Position numbers and translations under genes: made by a program. Source: Deltaproteobacteria bacterium (lineage in GTDB: Bacteria; Desulfobacterota; Binatia; Binatales; Binataceae). Taken from it: 64,000 bases of DNA. Shown here piece after piece: positions 28,409 through 38,395 of the stretch (its first letter is position 1; each line of letters starts with the position of its first letter). The stretch lies in the NCBI GenBank assembly GCA_019237115.1, contig JAFAHS010000159.1, positions 1 through 64,000 on the forward strand. The letters run 5' to 3'. Under the pieces are notes generated by a model. That model saw only the letters and a list, made by a program, of their open reading frames with translations. It did no database searches and had not been told where the DNA came from.

Positions 28409-29728
28409 TTGCCAACCAAAGATAACGTGCGTTTTGCTCCCGCGGGCGGGAAGCTCGGTGTCCTGATACCCGGACTCGGCGCGGTGAGCACGACCTTCAT
28501 AGCGGGGGTCGAGGCGGTCAAGCGGGGTCTGGGCCAGCCGGTCGGCTCGTTGACCCAGCTCGCGACCGTCCGTCTGGGCAAGCGCACCGAAGGGCGCGCA
28601 CCCCTCATCAAGGACTTCGTCCCGCTCGCGTCGCTGGACGATCTGGAATTCTGCGCGTGGGATATTTTTGAGGATAACGCCTACCAGTCAGCCCGCAACG
28701 CCTCCGTCCTGGATCCGGCCCTGATCGAAAAGGTGCGCGAGCCGCTCGAAAAAATCCATCCCATCGAGGCCGTGTTCGATCGCGAGTACGTACGCCGGAT
28801 CAATGGTCCGAACGTGAAGGAAGGCCGCAACAAAATGGACAAGGCCGAGATGCTGATGGAAGACATCCGGCAGTTCCAGGCGCGCACCCAGGTCAAGCGG
28901 ATGGTGATGATCTGGTGCGGCTCCACCGAGGTGTTCCATACGCCCTCGGAAGTGCATCAGTCCCTCAAGCGGTTTGAGCGCGGACTTCAGCAGAATGACC
29001 CGGAAATCGCGCCGAGCCAGATCTACGCCTACGCAGCCCTCAAGCTGGGCATTCCATACGCCAACGGCGCTCCCAACCTGACGACGGATACACCGGCCCT
29101 GCTCGAACTCGCGCGGGAAAAGAACGTCCCGATCTGCGGCAAGGATTTCAAAACCGGACAGACCTTTATCAAGACCCTCATCGCGCCCGGACTGAAGGCG
29201 CGAATGCTCGGGCTGTCGGGATGGTTCTCGACCAATATCCTCGGCAACCGCGACGGGGAGGTGCTGGACGACCCCGGGTCGTTCAAATCAAAAGAAGAAA
29301 CCAAACTGTCGGTGCTCGACCAGATTCTGCAACCGCAGTTGTATCCGCAGCTCTATGGCGATGTGTTTCACTCGGTGCGAATCAATTACTATCCGCCGCG
29401 CGGCGACGCCAAGGAAGGCTGGGACAACATCGATCTGTTCGGATGGCTCGGCTATCCGATGCAGATCAAGATCGACTTTTTGTGCCGCGACTCGATCCTC
29501 GCGGCGCCGCTGGTGCTCGACCTGGTGCTGTTCCTGGACCTGGCGCATCGCGCGGGCATGCACGGAATCCAGGAGTGGCTCTCGTTCTTCTTCAAGGCAC
29601 CGATGGTCGCACCGGGGCTATACCCGGAGCACGACATTTTTATTCAGCTCATGAAACTCAAGAACACCCTTCGCTGGATGCGAGGCGAAGACCTGATAAC
29701 CCACCTCGGGCTGGAATATTACGACTAG
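28409..29728 (+). CDS. inositol-3-phosphate synthase family protein
   Basis: GKLGVLIPGLGAVSTTFIAGVEAVKRG...MVMIWCGSTEVFHT...GKDFKTGQTFIKTLIAPGLKARMLGLSGWFSTNILGNRDGEVLDDPGSFKSKE. Confidence 0.92.
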   Translation: MPTKDNVRFAPAGGKLGVLIPGLGAVSTTFIAGVEAVKRGLGQPVGSLTQLATVRLGKRTEGRAPLIKDFVPLASLDDLEFCAWDIFEDNAYQSARNASVLDPALIEKVREPLEKIHPIEAVFDREYVRRINGPNVKEGRNKMDKAEMLMEDIRQFQARTQVKRMVMIWCGSTEVFHTPSEVHQSLKRFERGLQQNDPEIAPSQIYAYAALKLGIPYANGAPNLTTDTPALLELAREKNVPICGKDFKTGQTFIKTLIAPGLKARMLGLSGWFSTNILGNRDGEVLDDPGSFKSKEETKLSVLDQILQPQLYPQLYGDVFHSVRINYYPPRGDAKEGWDNIDLFGWLGYPMQIKIDFLCRDSILAAPLVLDLVLFLDLAHRAGMHGIQEWLSFFFKAPMVAPGLYPEHDIFIQLMKLKNTLRWMRGEDLITHLGLEYYD

Positions 29729-29759
29729 CGGCCGGCGCGCATCCTCTGGAGCCTACCAG

Positions 29760-30152
29760 GTGCCCGGATTTATCCTGATAGCAATCGGCGGCGCGATCGG
29801 CAGCGTGGGACGCTACTACGCGTCGCGCCTGATCATGCTACTCAGTGGTGGAGTGTTTCCATTAGGCACCATGTTCGTGAACGCCAGCGGCTCGATTTTG
29901 ATCGGATTCCTGGCAGCTCTATCCGCGCCCGACAGTCGCTTCTTTGTAAGCCCGCAAGCGCGCCTGTTCTTCATGACCGGAATCTGCGGGGGATATACCA
30001 CCTTCTCGACTTTCAGCCTCGAGACGGTGGCGCTGCTGGGCGATGGGCAATGGATCGCTGCGTCGACGAACGCGGTCGGCTCGGTTCTGCTGTGCCTGGC
30101 CGCAGTGTGGCTGGGGAGCGCAACCGCGCAGTTGATGGGCCGGAGTGTATAG
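29760..30152 (+). CDS. crcB: fluoride efflux channel CrcB/Fluc
   Basis: FILIAIGGAIGSVGRYYASRLI...FPLGTMFVNASGSILIGFLAAL...FFMTGICGGYTTFSTFSLETVALL. Confidence 0.94.
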   Translation: MPGFILIAIGGAIGSVGRYYASRLIMLLSGGVFPLGTMFVNASGSILIGFLAALSAPDSRFFVSPQARLFFMTGICGGYTTFSTFSLETVALLGDGQWIAASTNAVGSVLLCLAAVWLGSATAQLMGRSV

Positions 30153-30154
30153 CG

Positions 30155-30499
30155 ATGCACGTTCCACGGGAGGCGGTCCTGCTGCGAATTTTCATTGGCG
30201 AAGACGATCGGATAAAGGGTCATCCCCTGTACGAAGCGATCGTCCTGAAAGCGCGTGAAGCCGGCTTGGCGGGCGCGACGGTCCTGCGCGGCCCGATGAG
30301 CTTTGGCAAGAGCAGCACGCTGCATACCGCCAAGGTTCTGCGGCTCAGCGAGGACTTGCCGATGGTAATCGAGATTGTCGATAGTCAGGAAAAGATCGAC
30401 GCATTCCTGCCGCTGCTCGACCCGATGATGGGCTCGGGACTGGTCACGCTCGAGCGCGTGCAGGTTCTGCAGTACGGCGACAGCAACGGAAAGAACTGA
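30155..30499 (+). CDS. DUF190 family protein
   Basis: EAVLLRIFIGEDDRIKGHPLYEAIVLKAREAGLAGATVLRGPMSFGKSSTLHTAKVLRLSEDLPMVIEIVDSQEKIDAFLPLLDPMMGSGLVTLE. Confidence 0.93.
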   Translation: MHVPREAVLLRIFIGEDDRIKGHPLYEAIVLKAREAGLAGATVLRGPMSFGKSSTLHTAKVLRLSEDLPMVIEIVDSQEKIDAFLPLLDPMMGSGLVTLERVQVLQYGDSNGKN

Positions 30500-30513
30500 C
30501 GGCGGAGCCAGCC

Positions 30514-30915
30514 ATGGAGAGAAAATACCTGAACCCACCCACACTGCTTCAGCCGCGCGGCTACACGCACGTCGTGACCGTCGACGGCGGCGGCAAGATG
30601 GTCTTTATCTCGGGACAGGTCGCGGTGGACAAGGACGGAAAGCTGGTCGGTCCGGGCGATTTGAAGACCCAGATCCGGCAGGCCGCCAGCAACTTGAAGC
30701 TCGCGCTGGAGGCCGCCGGCGCGACCGCCGCGGATATTGTCAAGACCAACACCTATATCGTCAACTACAAGCAGGCCGACTACTCGGCGTTGCGCGAGGC
30801 GCGCGCGGAGCTGTTCCCCTCCGGAGAACCACCCGCGTCGACCCTGGTCGGGGTGACCTCGCTTGCAGTCGACGGCCTGATGGTCGAGATGGAAGCGATC
30901 GCAGTCGTGAAGTAA
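30514..30915 (+). CDS. RidA/YjgF family protein
   Basis: GGGKMVFISGQVAVDKDGKLVGPGDLKTQIRQAASNLKLALEAAGATAADIVKTNTYIVNY. Confidence 0.92.
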   Translation: MERKYLNPPTLLQPRGYTHVVTVDGGGKMVFISGQVAVDKDGKLVGPGDLKTQIRQAASNLKLALEAAGATAADIVKTNTYIVNYKQADYSALREARAELFPSGEPPASTLVGVTSLAVDGLMVEMEAIAVVK

Positions 30916-31080
30916 GCCTTTAGGTCCGTCCAAGGACAACCGCCCGGGGTGGAAACCGGTTCTGCATCGCCCTGCGGTTTTGGGTCATCGCTGCACAGGA
31001 GTTCCTTTCGGGTGGCGCCTCCCGCCGCGGAGGCGGCGAGCCGGGCGCCGTTACCCACAGAAACAAGGGGGGATTTGACT

Positions 31081-31929
31081 ATGGCACCCGCCTTTGATGA
31101 CTTGGCTCGCATGGCTGGCTACGACGAGTCGACCTACGGTGAGCGAATCGCGGATGTCTACGACGAATTCTTTACCACCCCCACCAACGCCCTGGACGCG
31201 GTTGCGTTTCTCGCTTCCGTCGCCGGAAGCCGGCGCGTGCTGGAACTTGGAATCGGTACCGGCCGAGTAGCGCTGCCACTGGCGGCGCGGGGCCTCAAGG
31301 TTTCCGGCATCGATTCGTCGGCGAGGATGGTCGAGAAACTTCGCGAAAAACCCGGCGGCGATGCAATCCCGGTCGCGCTTGGAAACTTCGTCGACGTCAA
31401 GGTTCCAGGACAGTTTTCACTGATCTACGTGGTATTCAGCACCTTTTTTGGACTGTTCGCCCAGGAAGACCAAATTCGATGTTTCGATCGCGTGGCCCGT
31501 CACCTCACCGACGACGGTCTCTTTGTACTCGAAGCGTTTGTGCCGGACGTCTCCCGCTTCGATCGCGGACAGCGAACCTCGACTATCTATCTCGATACCG
31601 ATACCGCGGTGATCGACTCGGCCAAACACGATCCGGTCACGCAGCGGGTCCATGCCGCGCATATGATCGTCAGCCAGGAGGGAAACCGCCTTTATCCGGT
31701 TCAGCTCCGTTACGCGTGGCCATCGGAGCTGGACCTGATGGCGCGGCTGGCCGGCATGAGGCTGCGCGAGCGCTGGGGCGGATGGCGCCGAGAACTGTTC
31801 ACCGCACTCAGCCCGCTGCACGTGAGCGTTTACGAAAAAGTCCGTGCGGCCGGCGGGCCATCAACCGGTGCGAAACCACCCCGGCGGGCTGGGAGTTCGA
31901 GCCGTCCCGGAAAACGCGGGCGCGCATGA
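31081..31929 (+). CDS. class I SAM-dependent methyltransferase
   Basis: YGERIADVYDEFFTTPTNALDAVAFLASVAGSRRVLELGIGTGRVALPLAARGLKVSGIDSSARMVEKL. Confidence 0.88.
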   Translation: MAPAFDDLARMAGYDESTYGERIADVYDEFFTTPTNALDAVAFLASVAGSRRVLELGIGTGRVALPLAARGLKVSGIDSSARMVEKLREKPGGDAIPVALGNFVDVKVPGQFSLIYVVFSTFFGLFAQEDQIRCFDRVARHLTDDGLFVLEAFVPDVSRFDRGQRTSTIYLDTDTAVIDSAKHDPVTQRVHAAHMIVSQEGNRLYPVQLRYAWPSELDLMARLAGMRLRERWGGWRRELFTALSPLHVSVYEKVRAAGGPSTGAKPPRRAGSSSRPGKRGRA

Positions 31930-31940
31930 CAGGAATTGCC

Positions 31941-33200
31941 ATGAACGCAATCGAAGAACGCTTTCGCAAACAAACGGTCAAGTCCGCGCAACTCGCGGAG
32001 CGCGCAGAGCGCGTGATGCCGGGCGGTGACACCCGCACTACCACCTACCATCGGCCTTACCCGCTCGCCATCGATCGCGGCGAAGGACCGTTTCTGTTCG
32101 ACGTCGATGGCAATCGCTATATCGACTTGCTCGGAAATTACACCAGCCTGGTTCACGGACATGCCTACCCGCCCATCGGCGAGGCCCTCGCGCGCGCCGC
32201 GCGCGAGGGCACCGCGTGGCCGGCGCGGTCGCGCGCGCAAATCGAATTGGCAGAGCTGTTGTGCGAGCGAATTCCCGCGGTGGAGAGCGTTCGGTTCTGC
32301 AACTCCGGCACCGAGGCCGGCATGCTGGCAGCTCGGGTCGCCCGCCACCTGACCGGACGCAAGTTCGTTCTGATGGCCCGGTATGGATACCACGGGTCGT
32401 ACGATGACCTGGAACTGGGCCTGCTTGGCCACGACGGCGAGCGGACCCTGCTTGGTGAATTCGGGCGCGCCGACACTTTCGAACAGCTCTTGGGGCAACG
32501 CGGATCTGAAATCGCCGCGGTATTTCTGGAGCCGGTGCTTGGCTCGTCCGGGGTGGTTGCACCGCCAGACGGTTTTCTGCAGCGGGTGGCGGACGCCGCC
32601 CAACGGAGCGGGGCATTGTTGGTACTCGACGAGGTCATCACGCTGCGCCTCTCGGAAGGCGGCGCGCAGAAGATCTTCAAGCTCAAACCCGACCTCATCA
32701 TGATGGGGAAGATCATCGGGGGCGGCATGCCGGTCGGCGCGCTGGGTGGAAGGGCGGAGCTAATGGCAGCGTTCGATCCGCGGGAGCGCCACTCGTTGCT
32801 TCATTCGGGAACCTTCAACGGTAACGTGCTCACCTGCTCGGCAGGGCTGGTCTCGGTGCGCGAGCTGACCCAGCAGCGCATCGACAAGATGGAAGCTCAG
32901 GCCCGGCGTCTCGCCGAAGAATTCAAACGTCTGGCGCGGCAGTCGGAAATTCCCTTCTCCGTCCGGCAATTCGGTTCACTTATGAACATCTTTTTCACCA
33001 ACGTGGCGCCACCGGCGACGATGGTTCGCGAGGATCTTCGGACCATGGCGCAATTTCATCTCGCCGCGCTCAATCACGGAATCTTCATCGCACCGCGCGG
33101 TCTGATCGCGCTTTCCACGGTTATCAGCGACAAACTGGTGGAAGAGATCTGCGAACGAGTATCCGCAGCGATGGCGGACGTCGCTCGCCAGATGGCGTGA
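31941..33200 (+). CDS. aspartate aminotransferase superfamily (glutamate-1-semialdehyde 2,1-aminomutase-like)
   Basis: ERVMPGGDTRTTTYHRPYPLAIDRGEGPFLFDVDGNRYIDLLGNYTSLVHGH...FCNSGTEAGMLAARVAR...LDEVITLRLSEGGAQ...MMGKIIGGGMPVGALGG. Confidence 0.88.
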   Translation: MNAIEERFRKQTVKSAQLAERAERVMPGGDTRTTTYHRPYPLAIDRGEGPFLFDVDGNRYIDLLGNYTSLVHGHAYPPIGEALARAAREGTAWPARSRAQIELAELLCERIPAVESVRFCNSGTEAGMLAARVARHLTGRKFVLMARYGYHGSYDDLELGLLGHDGERTLLGEFGRADTFEQLLGQRGSEIAAVFLEPVLGSSGVVAPPDGFLQRVADAAQRSGALLVLDEVITLRLSEGGAQKIFKLKPDLIMMGKIIGGGMPVGALGGRAELMAAFDPRERHSLLHSGTFNGNVLTCSAGLVSVRELTQQRIDKMEAQARRLAEEFKRLARQSEIPFSVRQFGSLMNIFFTNVAPPATMVREDLRTMAQFHLAALNHGIFIAPRGLIALSTVISDKLVEEICERVSAAMADVARQMA

Positions 33201-33243
33201 CAACCGCGCAAGCCGCGGTTGCCATCATTGCGGGCTCGGACGT

Positions 33244-33809
33244 TCAGCTCGCGCGACGCGCGCCTCTGCGCACCATGCGATCGAGCGGATTCGCGAAGCC
33301 GTCAAGTTCGTTCCAAACCCTGCGGACCAGCTTGCGGCGCTTGAGATAGTTCATAACTTCAAGCCGGATCTGGGATCGTTGAAAAACACCGCGTAGTAGT
33401 CGGGCGAGTATTCCGGCCACAGGCGCGGCCCCTTTGCCTTGATTCTCAGCGCGCGCAGCTTGCGGGCAACCTGGTCGACGCCGGCCCGGTCAGCGACTCG
33501 CAGGGACAGGTGATGTAGCCCCGCTGCATACGGATCATGTTTAACCGCTCGATGGTGCGCCGGGCGAATGGAGACCTGGAAGCTCCGATTGTAGTAGTGG
33601 CAGTGCGGCTCGCCACGGATTGGTGCGGTTCCTTTCTTGAATCCGAGCACCTTCATCAGGCGATCGTAAAATCGGCACGAGGAGGCAAAATCGCTCACCG
33701 TCAGATAGACGTGGTCGACGCCGATAAGCTCGACCGCGGAGTCTTGTGTTGGTGCAGCACGGCGACGCCGCATCAGGCCGCCTTGAGCTCGGAGGTGCAG
33801 TGCGCGCAC
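33244..33809 (-). CDS. VOC family (glyoxalase-like) protein; annotated ORF stops at 33351 but C-terminus appears frameshifted
   Basis: [34 protein letters not shown]...[10 protein letters not shown]; alternative frame continues [28 protein letters not shown]. Confidence 0.75.
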
Positions 33810-34213
33810 TTGGTCGCCGCAAGTGGGATCTTGCTCAAACAGTAGGGACAGTCCTTCTCCGTAGGCGCGGCCGGCGCCGGACTCACGAGGCGATTCATCT
33901 GCCTCACCAGGATGAACATCGCGAACGCCACAATGACAAAATCGATGATCGTATTGATGAATGAACCGTAGGCGACTATCGGCGCGCCGGCCGTTCTGGC
34001 CGCGGCCAGCGAAGGAAAGGTCTTCTCGGACAGGTTTACGTACAGACTTGAGAAGTCGACTTTGCCGAGTACCGATCCAATCGGCGGCATGATCACGTCA
34101 TTGACCAGTGAGGTCGTGATCTTGCCGAACGCGGCGCCCATCACAAAGCCGACCGCGAGGTCAACCACGTTACCCCGCATCGCAAATTCCTTGAAATCGG
34201 AAAACATCGACAT
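33773..34213 (-). CDS. mscL: large-conductance mechanosensitive channel MscL
   Basis: [55 protein letters not shown] plus C-terminal CxxC...CxxC tail ([18 protein letters not shown]). Confidence 0.96.
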   Translation of the reverse strand: MSMFSDFKEFAMRGNVVDLAVGFVMGAAFGKITTSLVNDVIMPPIGSVLGKVDFSSLYVNLSEKTFPSLAAARTAGAPIVAYGSFINTIIDFVIVAFAMFILVRQMNRLVSPAPAAPTEKDCPYCLSKIPLAATKCAHCTSELKAA

Positions 34214-34528
34214 GGTTCAGTGGCCTCCTTGCGAATTATCGAGTTCATGTCACATAGCAATCCAACCCTCGACGCGCGAGCGTTTCACGCCTCGCGGGAG
34301 CCGCCCTTAAAGCGCGGGGGCTGGTCGCGGAGGTGCCGTTTTGCCAGCCGGACGCGAGGTGCGGTTTCATCAGGTCAGTCGCAGGCGTGGTGAAAGTCCG
34401 CCGGGGAAGGCGTCGAGCTCCGGCCCGCTGCTCGCTGCGAATGGTGACGTGAAAGCCTTTTCGCTTCGACGGCTGCTGCGATAGTGTATCGCCTCAAGCG
34501 CGCCTAAGGGGCATGCCTGCGAAGGAGA

Positions 34529-36007
34529 GTGGTCATGTCGAGCAATGGCAAATCCAAAACCATCCATGATCGCCTGGGCCATCCGGTAATCGATGCGGAT
34601 GGGCACTACCTGGAGTTTGGACCCTCGATTCTCGACTATCTGAAGCGGGTTGCGGGCGACAAGGTCGCGGAGACCTTCCTCGGGCGCAACGAGCGCGTGG
34701 CGCACGTGCTCAATCAAACTCCCGAGGAGCGGCGCGAACAGCGGCGCGCCCAGGAGGCCTTCTGGGCCGCCCCAACCAAGAACACGCGCGACCGCGCAAC
34801 CGCGCTGCTGCCGCGGTTGCTCTACGAACGCCTCGATGAACTGGGGTTCGACTTCACCGTGCTCTATCCTACCGCCGGCCTCGGAGTCCCGTTCATTCCC
34901 GACGAGGAATTGCGGCGCGCGACCTGTCGCGCATTCAACATGTACGTGGCGGATCATTTCCGCGAATTTGCCGATCGGATGACGCCGGCAGCCGTGGTCC
35001 CGATGTACTCCCCGACCGAAGCGCTCGAAGAACTCGAATATGCGGTGCACACCCTCGGGCTCAAGGTCATCGTGATGGGCAGCATGGTGCGCCGTCCCAT
35101 CAAGGCGGTGGAGCGCAAAGCACCGGCCGCTGGCCGTTACGCTTCCTGGTACGACATGCTGGGGCTCGACAGCGAACACGACTACGACCCGGTCTGGGCA
35201 AAGTGCGTCGAACTGGGGGTCTCGCCGACTTTCCACACCGGATCGCGCGGAATCGGTTTCCGCGTTTCACCGACCAACTTCACGTATAACCACATCGGCC
35301 ACTTCGCCACCGCGAGCGAAGCAGTATGCAAGGCCATCTTCATGGGCGGCGTGACGCGCCGCTTCCCTTCCCTGAAACTGGGATTTTTGGAAGGCGGTGT
35401 GGGATGGGCCTGCACCTTGTACTGCGATCTGATCGGCCATTGGAAAAAGCGCAACCTCAAGGCGCTCGAGGAGGTCAATCCCGCCAACCTCGACCGCGCA
35501 CTGCTGTCAGAATTGATCCGCCGCTACGGCGGAGAAGAGCTCGCCCGCCGCTCCGAGGCTTCCCGCAGCGTCGCCGGCGGCCAACGCGGCGACGCGGTCG
35601 GCGGCATTCGCCAGCTGGATGATTTTGCCGCCTGCAAGATCGAGCGTCCCGAGGATATCCGCGATCTGTTTGTGAAGAATTTCTATTTCGGCTGCGAAGC
35701 TGATGATCCGGTCAACGCGTGGGCATTCAACCGGCGTGCGAATCCCTACGGGGCACGGCTCAACACCCTGTTCGGGTCGGACATCGGGCATTTCGATGTG
35801 GTGGACATGGCCGAGGTACTGATCGAAGCCCACGAACTGGTCGACGACGGCCTCATCACTCCGGATGATTTCCGCGACTTCGTGTTCGAGAGCCCGGTGC
35901 GATTCTGGGGAGAGGCCAATCCCAACTTCTTCAAGGGTACGTCGGTGGAGGGCGCCGCGGCGAAACTACTTCGCGAAACCTCGGCACAGGCTGCCGCCGC
36001 GCTCTGA
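34529..36007 (+). CDS. amidohydrolase family (TIM-barrel metal-dependent hydrolase)
   Basis: GHPVIDADGHYLEFGPSILDYLKR...KLGFLEGGVGWACTLYCDLIGHWKKRN...LFGSDIGHFDV. Confidence 0.88.
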   Translation: MVMSSNGKSKTIHDRLGHPVIDADGHYLEFGPSILDYLKRVAGDKVAETFLGRNERVAHVLNQTPEERREQRRAQEAFWAAPTKNTRDRATALLPRLLYERLDELGFDFTVLYPTAGLGVPFIPDEELRRATCRAFNMYVADHFREFADRMTPAAVVPMYSPTEALEELEYAVHTLGLKVIVMGSMVRRPIKAVERKAPAAGRYASWYDMLGLDSEHDYDPVWAKCVELGVSPTFHTGSRGIGFRVSPTNFTYNHIGHFATASEAVCKAIFMGGVTRRFPSLKLGFLEGGVGWACTLYCDLIGHWKKRNLKALEEVNPANLDRALLSELIRRYGGEELARRSEASRSVAGGQRGDAVGGIRQLDDFAACKIERPEDIRDLFVKNFYFGCEADDPVNAWAFNRRANPYGARLNTLFGSDIGHFDVVDMAEVLIEAHELVDDGLITPDDFRDFVFESPVRFWGEANPNFFKGTSVEGAAAKLLRETSAQAAAAL

Positions 36008-36030
36008 GCACTGCGAAGGAGTACTTCGGT

Positions 36031-36435
36031 TTGGACAAACCACACCGCGGTCTCCTGCTCACGGCCCTCGCAATTCTCTTCGCGATGGCCGCAGTCCAGG
36101 ACATTCTCAAACCTTTCCATTTGGAGGGACCCACCACCGGACTGGTCTTTCTGGGAACTCGTCTGAGCGGCTCCAGCAACCTCGTGATGAGCGTCGTGCT
36201 CGCGATCTTCCTGGCCAGCTACGCGGTCGGCATCTGGCGGATGAACAAGTATGCTCTCACGCTGGGATTTATCTACGCCGTCTACGTAGTCTTCAATATT
36301 GTTATCTTCTCCATAAAATATGCCGGGCAGGATACTGGCTCGGCCGCGTTTCTAGTGGGCTTCGTCATTAGCGCCATCGCGATTCCGTGGGCCTCCGTAA
36401 TATTGCTGTGGCGTCGTCGCGATGAACTCGTGTAA
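36031..36435 (+). CDS. hypothetical integral membrane protein
   Basis: 134 aa, several hydrophobic helices (LLLTALAILFAMAAVQDIL, LVMSVVLAIFLASYAVGIW, AFLVGFVISAIAIPWASVILLW). Confidence 0.65.
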   Translation: MDKPHRGLLLTALAILFAMAAVQDILKPFHLEGPTTGLVFLGTRLSGSSNLVMSVVLAIFLASYAVGIWRMNKYALTLGFIYAVYVVFNIVIFSIKYAGQDTGSAAFLVGFVISAIAIPWASVILLWRRRDELV

Positions 36436-36478
36436 CGGCGTCAATACGAAGGCTCTAGGTTTGGGGCGCGCCAACACG

Positions 36479-37729
36479 CTACGCCGAGCCACTCACCGCG
36501 CCTCGCCGGACTTCGTCTTTCAGCGGAAGCAGGGCCACGTATGATGCGAACGCGCTGATGAGCGAATACGCGATCGCCCATCGATAACTGCCCGTGCGAT
36601 CCACGATCATACCGGCGAGCGGGGGACCCAAAAGGGCTCCGACACCGCCGCTCGTATAGAGAAGCCCCATCATGGTGCCGAGCTTGCTTACGCCGAACAG
36701 CTCGGCGATCACGGCCGGCGACAATGCGACGAATCCGCCGTAGCCCGCCCCGAGCACCAACGCGAACGCCACCAGCGCCAGGTAGGAAGTGCCAACCAGC
36801 CAGATGGCAAAACTCACGGTCAGCACCAAGTAGCAGGTCTTCAACAGAAAAATCACGCTGATCCGATCTGCGAGAGCGCCGAGACCCAATCGCCCCACGA
36901 CACTGGCTCCGCCAATCGCTCCGACCAGCGCGGCCGCCGCGACATCGCTGGTCCCGTGGTCGTGGGCGAACGCCGGCAAATATACGAACGGCACGAACAG
37001 CGCCAGCGAAGACAAAAACGAGTTGAGGTACAGAAGGCCGAAGGTGGGCGTACGAATTGCCTCACGGACATTGATTTGGCTCGGCACCACGCGGACGGGC
37101 GGGCGCTCGGCGGCGGCGGCGCACCCGAGCAGGACACTTCCGCCGACAATCCCGAACACGATATCGGTGGTGCGCCATCCGAGGTGCCGTATCATTACGG
37201 CGGCCAGCGGCGCGACCGCCACAGTCCCGCAGCCGATTCCTGCGACCGCGATTCCCATGGCAGTGTTGCGCCGTTTGAGAAACCACCCCCCGACCACGGC
37301 CACCATCGGGACGTAGGCGGCGGCGATTCCGGTCCCGACTCCGATGCTGTAGGTGAGGTAGCCGATCCACAGACGGTCGATAAACCCGGTTAGAATGAGT
37401 CCGCTCGCCATCACCAGGGCGCCGACCGAAACTATAATCCGCGGTCCGAACCGATCGGCAAGGTGCCCGGCGAGCGACCCGCTCATTGACCAGACGAACA
37501 CGGTCAAGGAAAAGACCACCGCGGTCTCCCCGCGGGCGGCGCCGAATTCAAGCGCCATGGGTTTGAAAAACGCGCCGAAACTGTATGCGACGCCGTACGA
37601 GACGAACATCGCAACGAACGCCGCCCCGGTGATTCGCCACGCGCGTGGCGAATCAAACAGCTCGAGCGCGCGTTGCTCCTCGCGGCTCAGCGGCCCCGCC
37701 AAGTCGGAAATTTCCATGTGCAGGAGCAA
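36479..37729 (-). CDS. MFS transporter
   Basis: 12-TM-like 416 aa; SLAGHLADRFGPRIIVSVGALVMASGLILTGF. Confidence 0.9.
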   Translation of the reverse strand: MLLHMEISDLAGPLSREEQRALELFDSPRAWRITGAAFVAMFVSYGVAYSFGAFFKPMALEFGAARGETAVVFSLTVFVWSMSGSLAGHLADRFGPRIIVSVGALVMASGLILTGFIDRLWIGYLTYSIGVGTGIAAAYVPMVAVVGGWFLKRRNTAMGIAVAGIGCGTVAVAPLAAVMIRHLGWRTTDIVFGIVGGSVLLGCAAAAERPPVRVVPSQINVREAIRTPTFGLLYLNSFLSSLALFVPFVYLPAFAHDHGTSDVAAAALVGAIGGASVVGRLGLGALADRISVIFLLKTCYLVLTVSFAIWLVGTSYLALVAFALVLGAGYGGFVALSPAVIAELFGVSKLGTMMGLLYTSGGVGALLGPPLAGMIVDRTGSYRWAIAYSLISAFASYVALLPLKDEVRRGAVSGSA

Positions 37730-37835
37730 ACTCGCTCAGTGACGGACCCGATGCAAGCTCGCAGGCCGGGCGGCACACCGTGGCGCGGAGCAGCGTCCGT
37801 TCCGGATGAAGCGGACACTGCCGCGAGCCTTTCAC

Positions 37836-38309
37836 TCAAGCAAGGTGCGCTTCAACGAACCACAGCCACTTGTCGGTGCCACGCGAGATTTCAGTAAAGA
37901 TGTCCGCGCTGTCCCTGTCGCCGAGTTCGTCGGTTTCGTCGATCGCCTTGCGCACGCTCTTGCCGTAAGCAGCCAACGCGGAGGACAGCGCTTCGACGTG
38001 ATCGTGCTGCCGATGTGCCTCGTGCGGATACTCCTTGAGTTGGGTGCGCTGCGCGACCTGATGCACCGTGCCCTCCGCGACACCGCCGAGCTGAACCACT
38101 CGCTCCGCGAGCAGGTCGGTGTATTCCTCTGCATCGTCCACTATTTCATCGAACAGCTTGTGCAGTGCGATGAAGCTCTCACCTTTGACGTTCCAGTGCG
38201 CCTGCTTCGCCTGATGCATCAGATCGAAGCTGTCCGCCAGCCGCGCATTGAGAATCTTGATGACCGCCTCGCGGGCGGGGGCGGGTATATCGTTCTTGGT
38301 CTGGTTCAT
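37836..38309 (-). CDS. dps: Dps-family DNA starvation/stationary phase protection protein
   Basis: VIKILNARLADSFDLMHQAKQAHWNVKGESFIALHKLFDEIVDDAEEYTDLLAERVVQLGGVAEGTVHQV. Confidence 0.92.
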   Translation of the reverse strand: MNQTKNDIPAPAREAVIKILNARLADSFDLMHQAKQAHWNVKGESFIALHKLFDEIVDDAEEYTDLLAERVVQLGGVAEGTVHQVAQRTQLKEYPHEAHRQHDHVEALSSALAAYGKSVRKAIDETDELGDRDSADIFTEISRGTDKWLWFVEAHLA

Positions 38310-38380
38310 TTTCGGGTCCTCCTGATCTGGTCTACGTCTTGCTGCTCTTCTCGAGGTCTAAGCAAGAGCACTTCTTATTT

Positions 38381-38395
38381 TAGATTTATTCTAAG
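38381..38395. promoter_or_regulatory. Putative Fur/PerR-type operator (TTAGA-N5-TCTAA inverted repeat)
   Basis: TTAGATTTATTCTAA in the AT-rich divergent intergenic region between dps (-) and the fur/perR-type gene (+). Confidence 0.55.

Noticed and set aside
32188-32215. CGCGCGCGCCGCGCGCGAG palindrome-like tract
   Set aside because: Inside an aminotransferase CDS and explained by Ala/Arg codons in GC-rich sequence.
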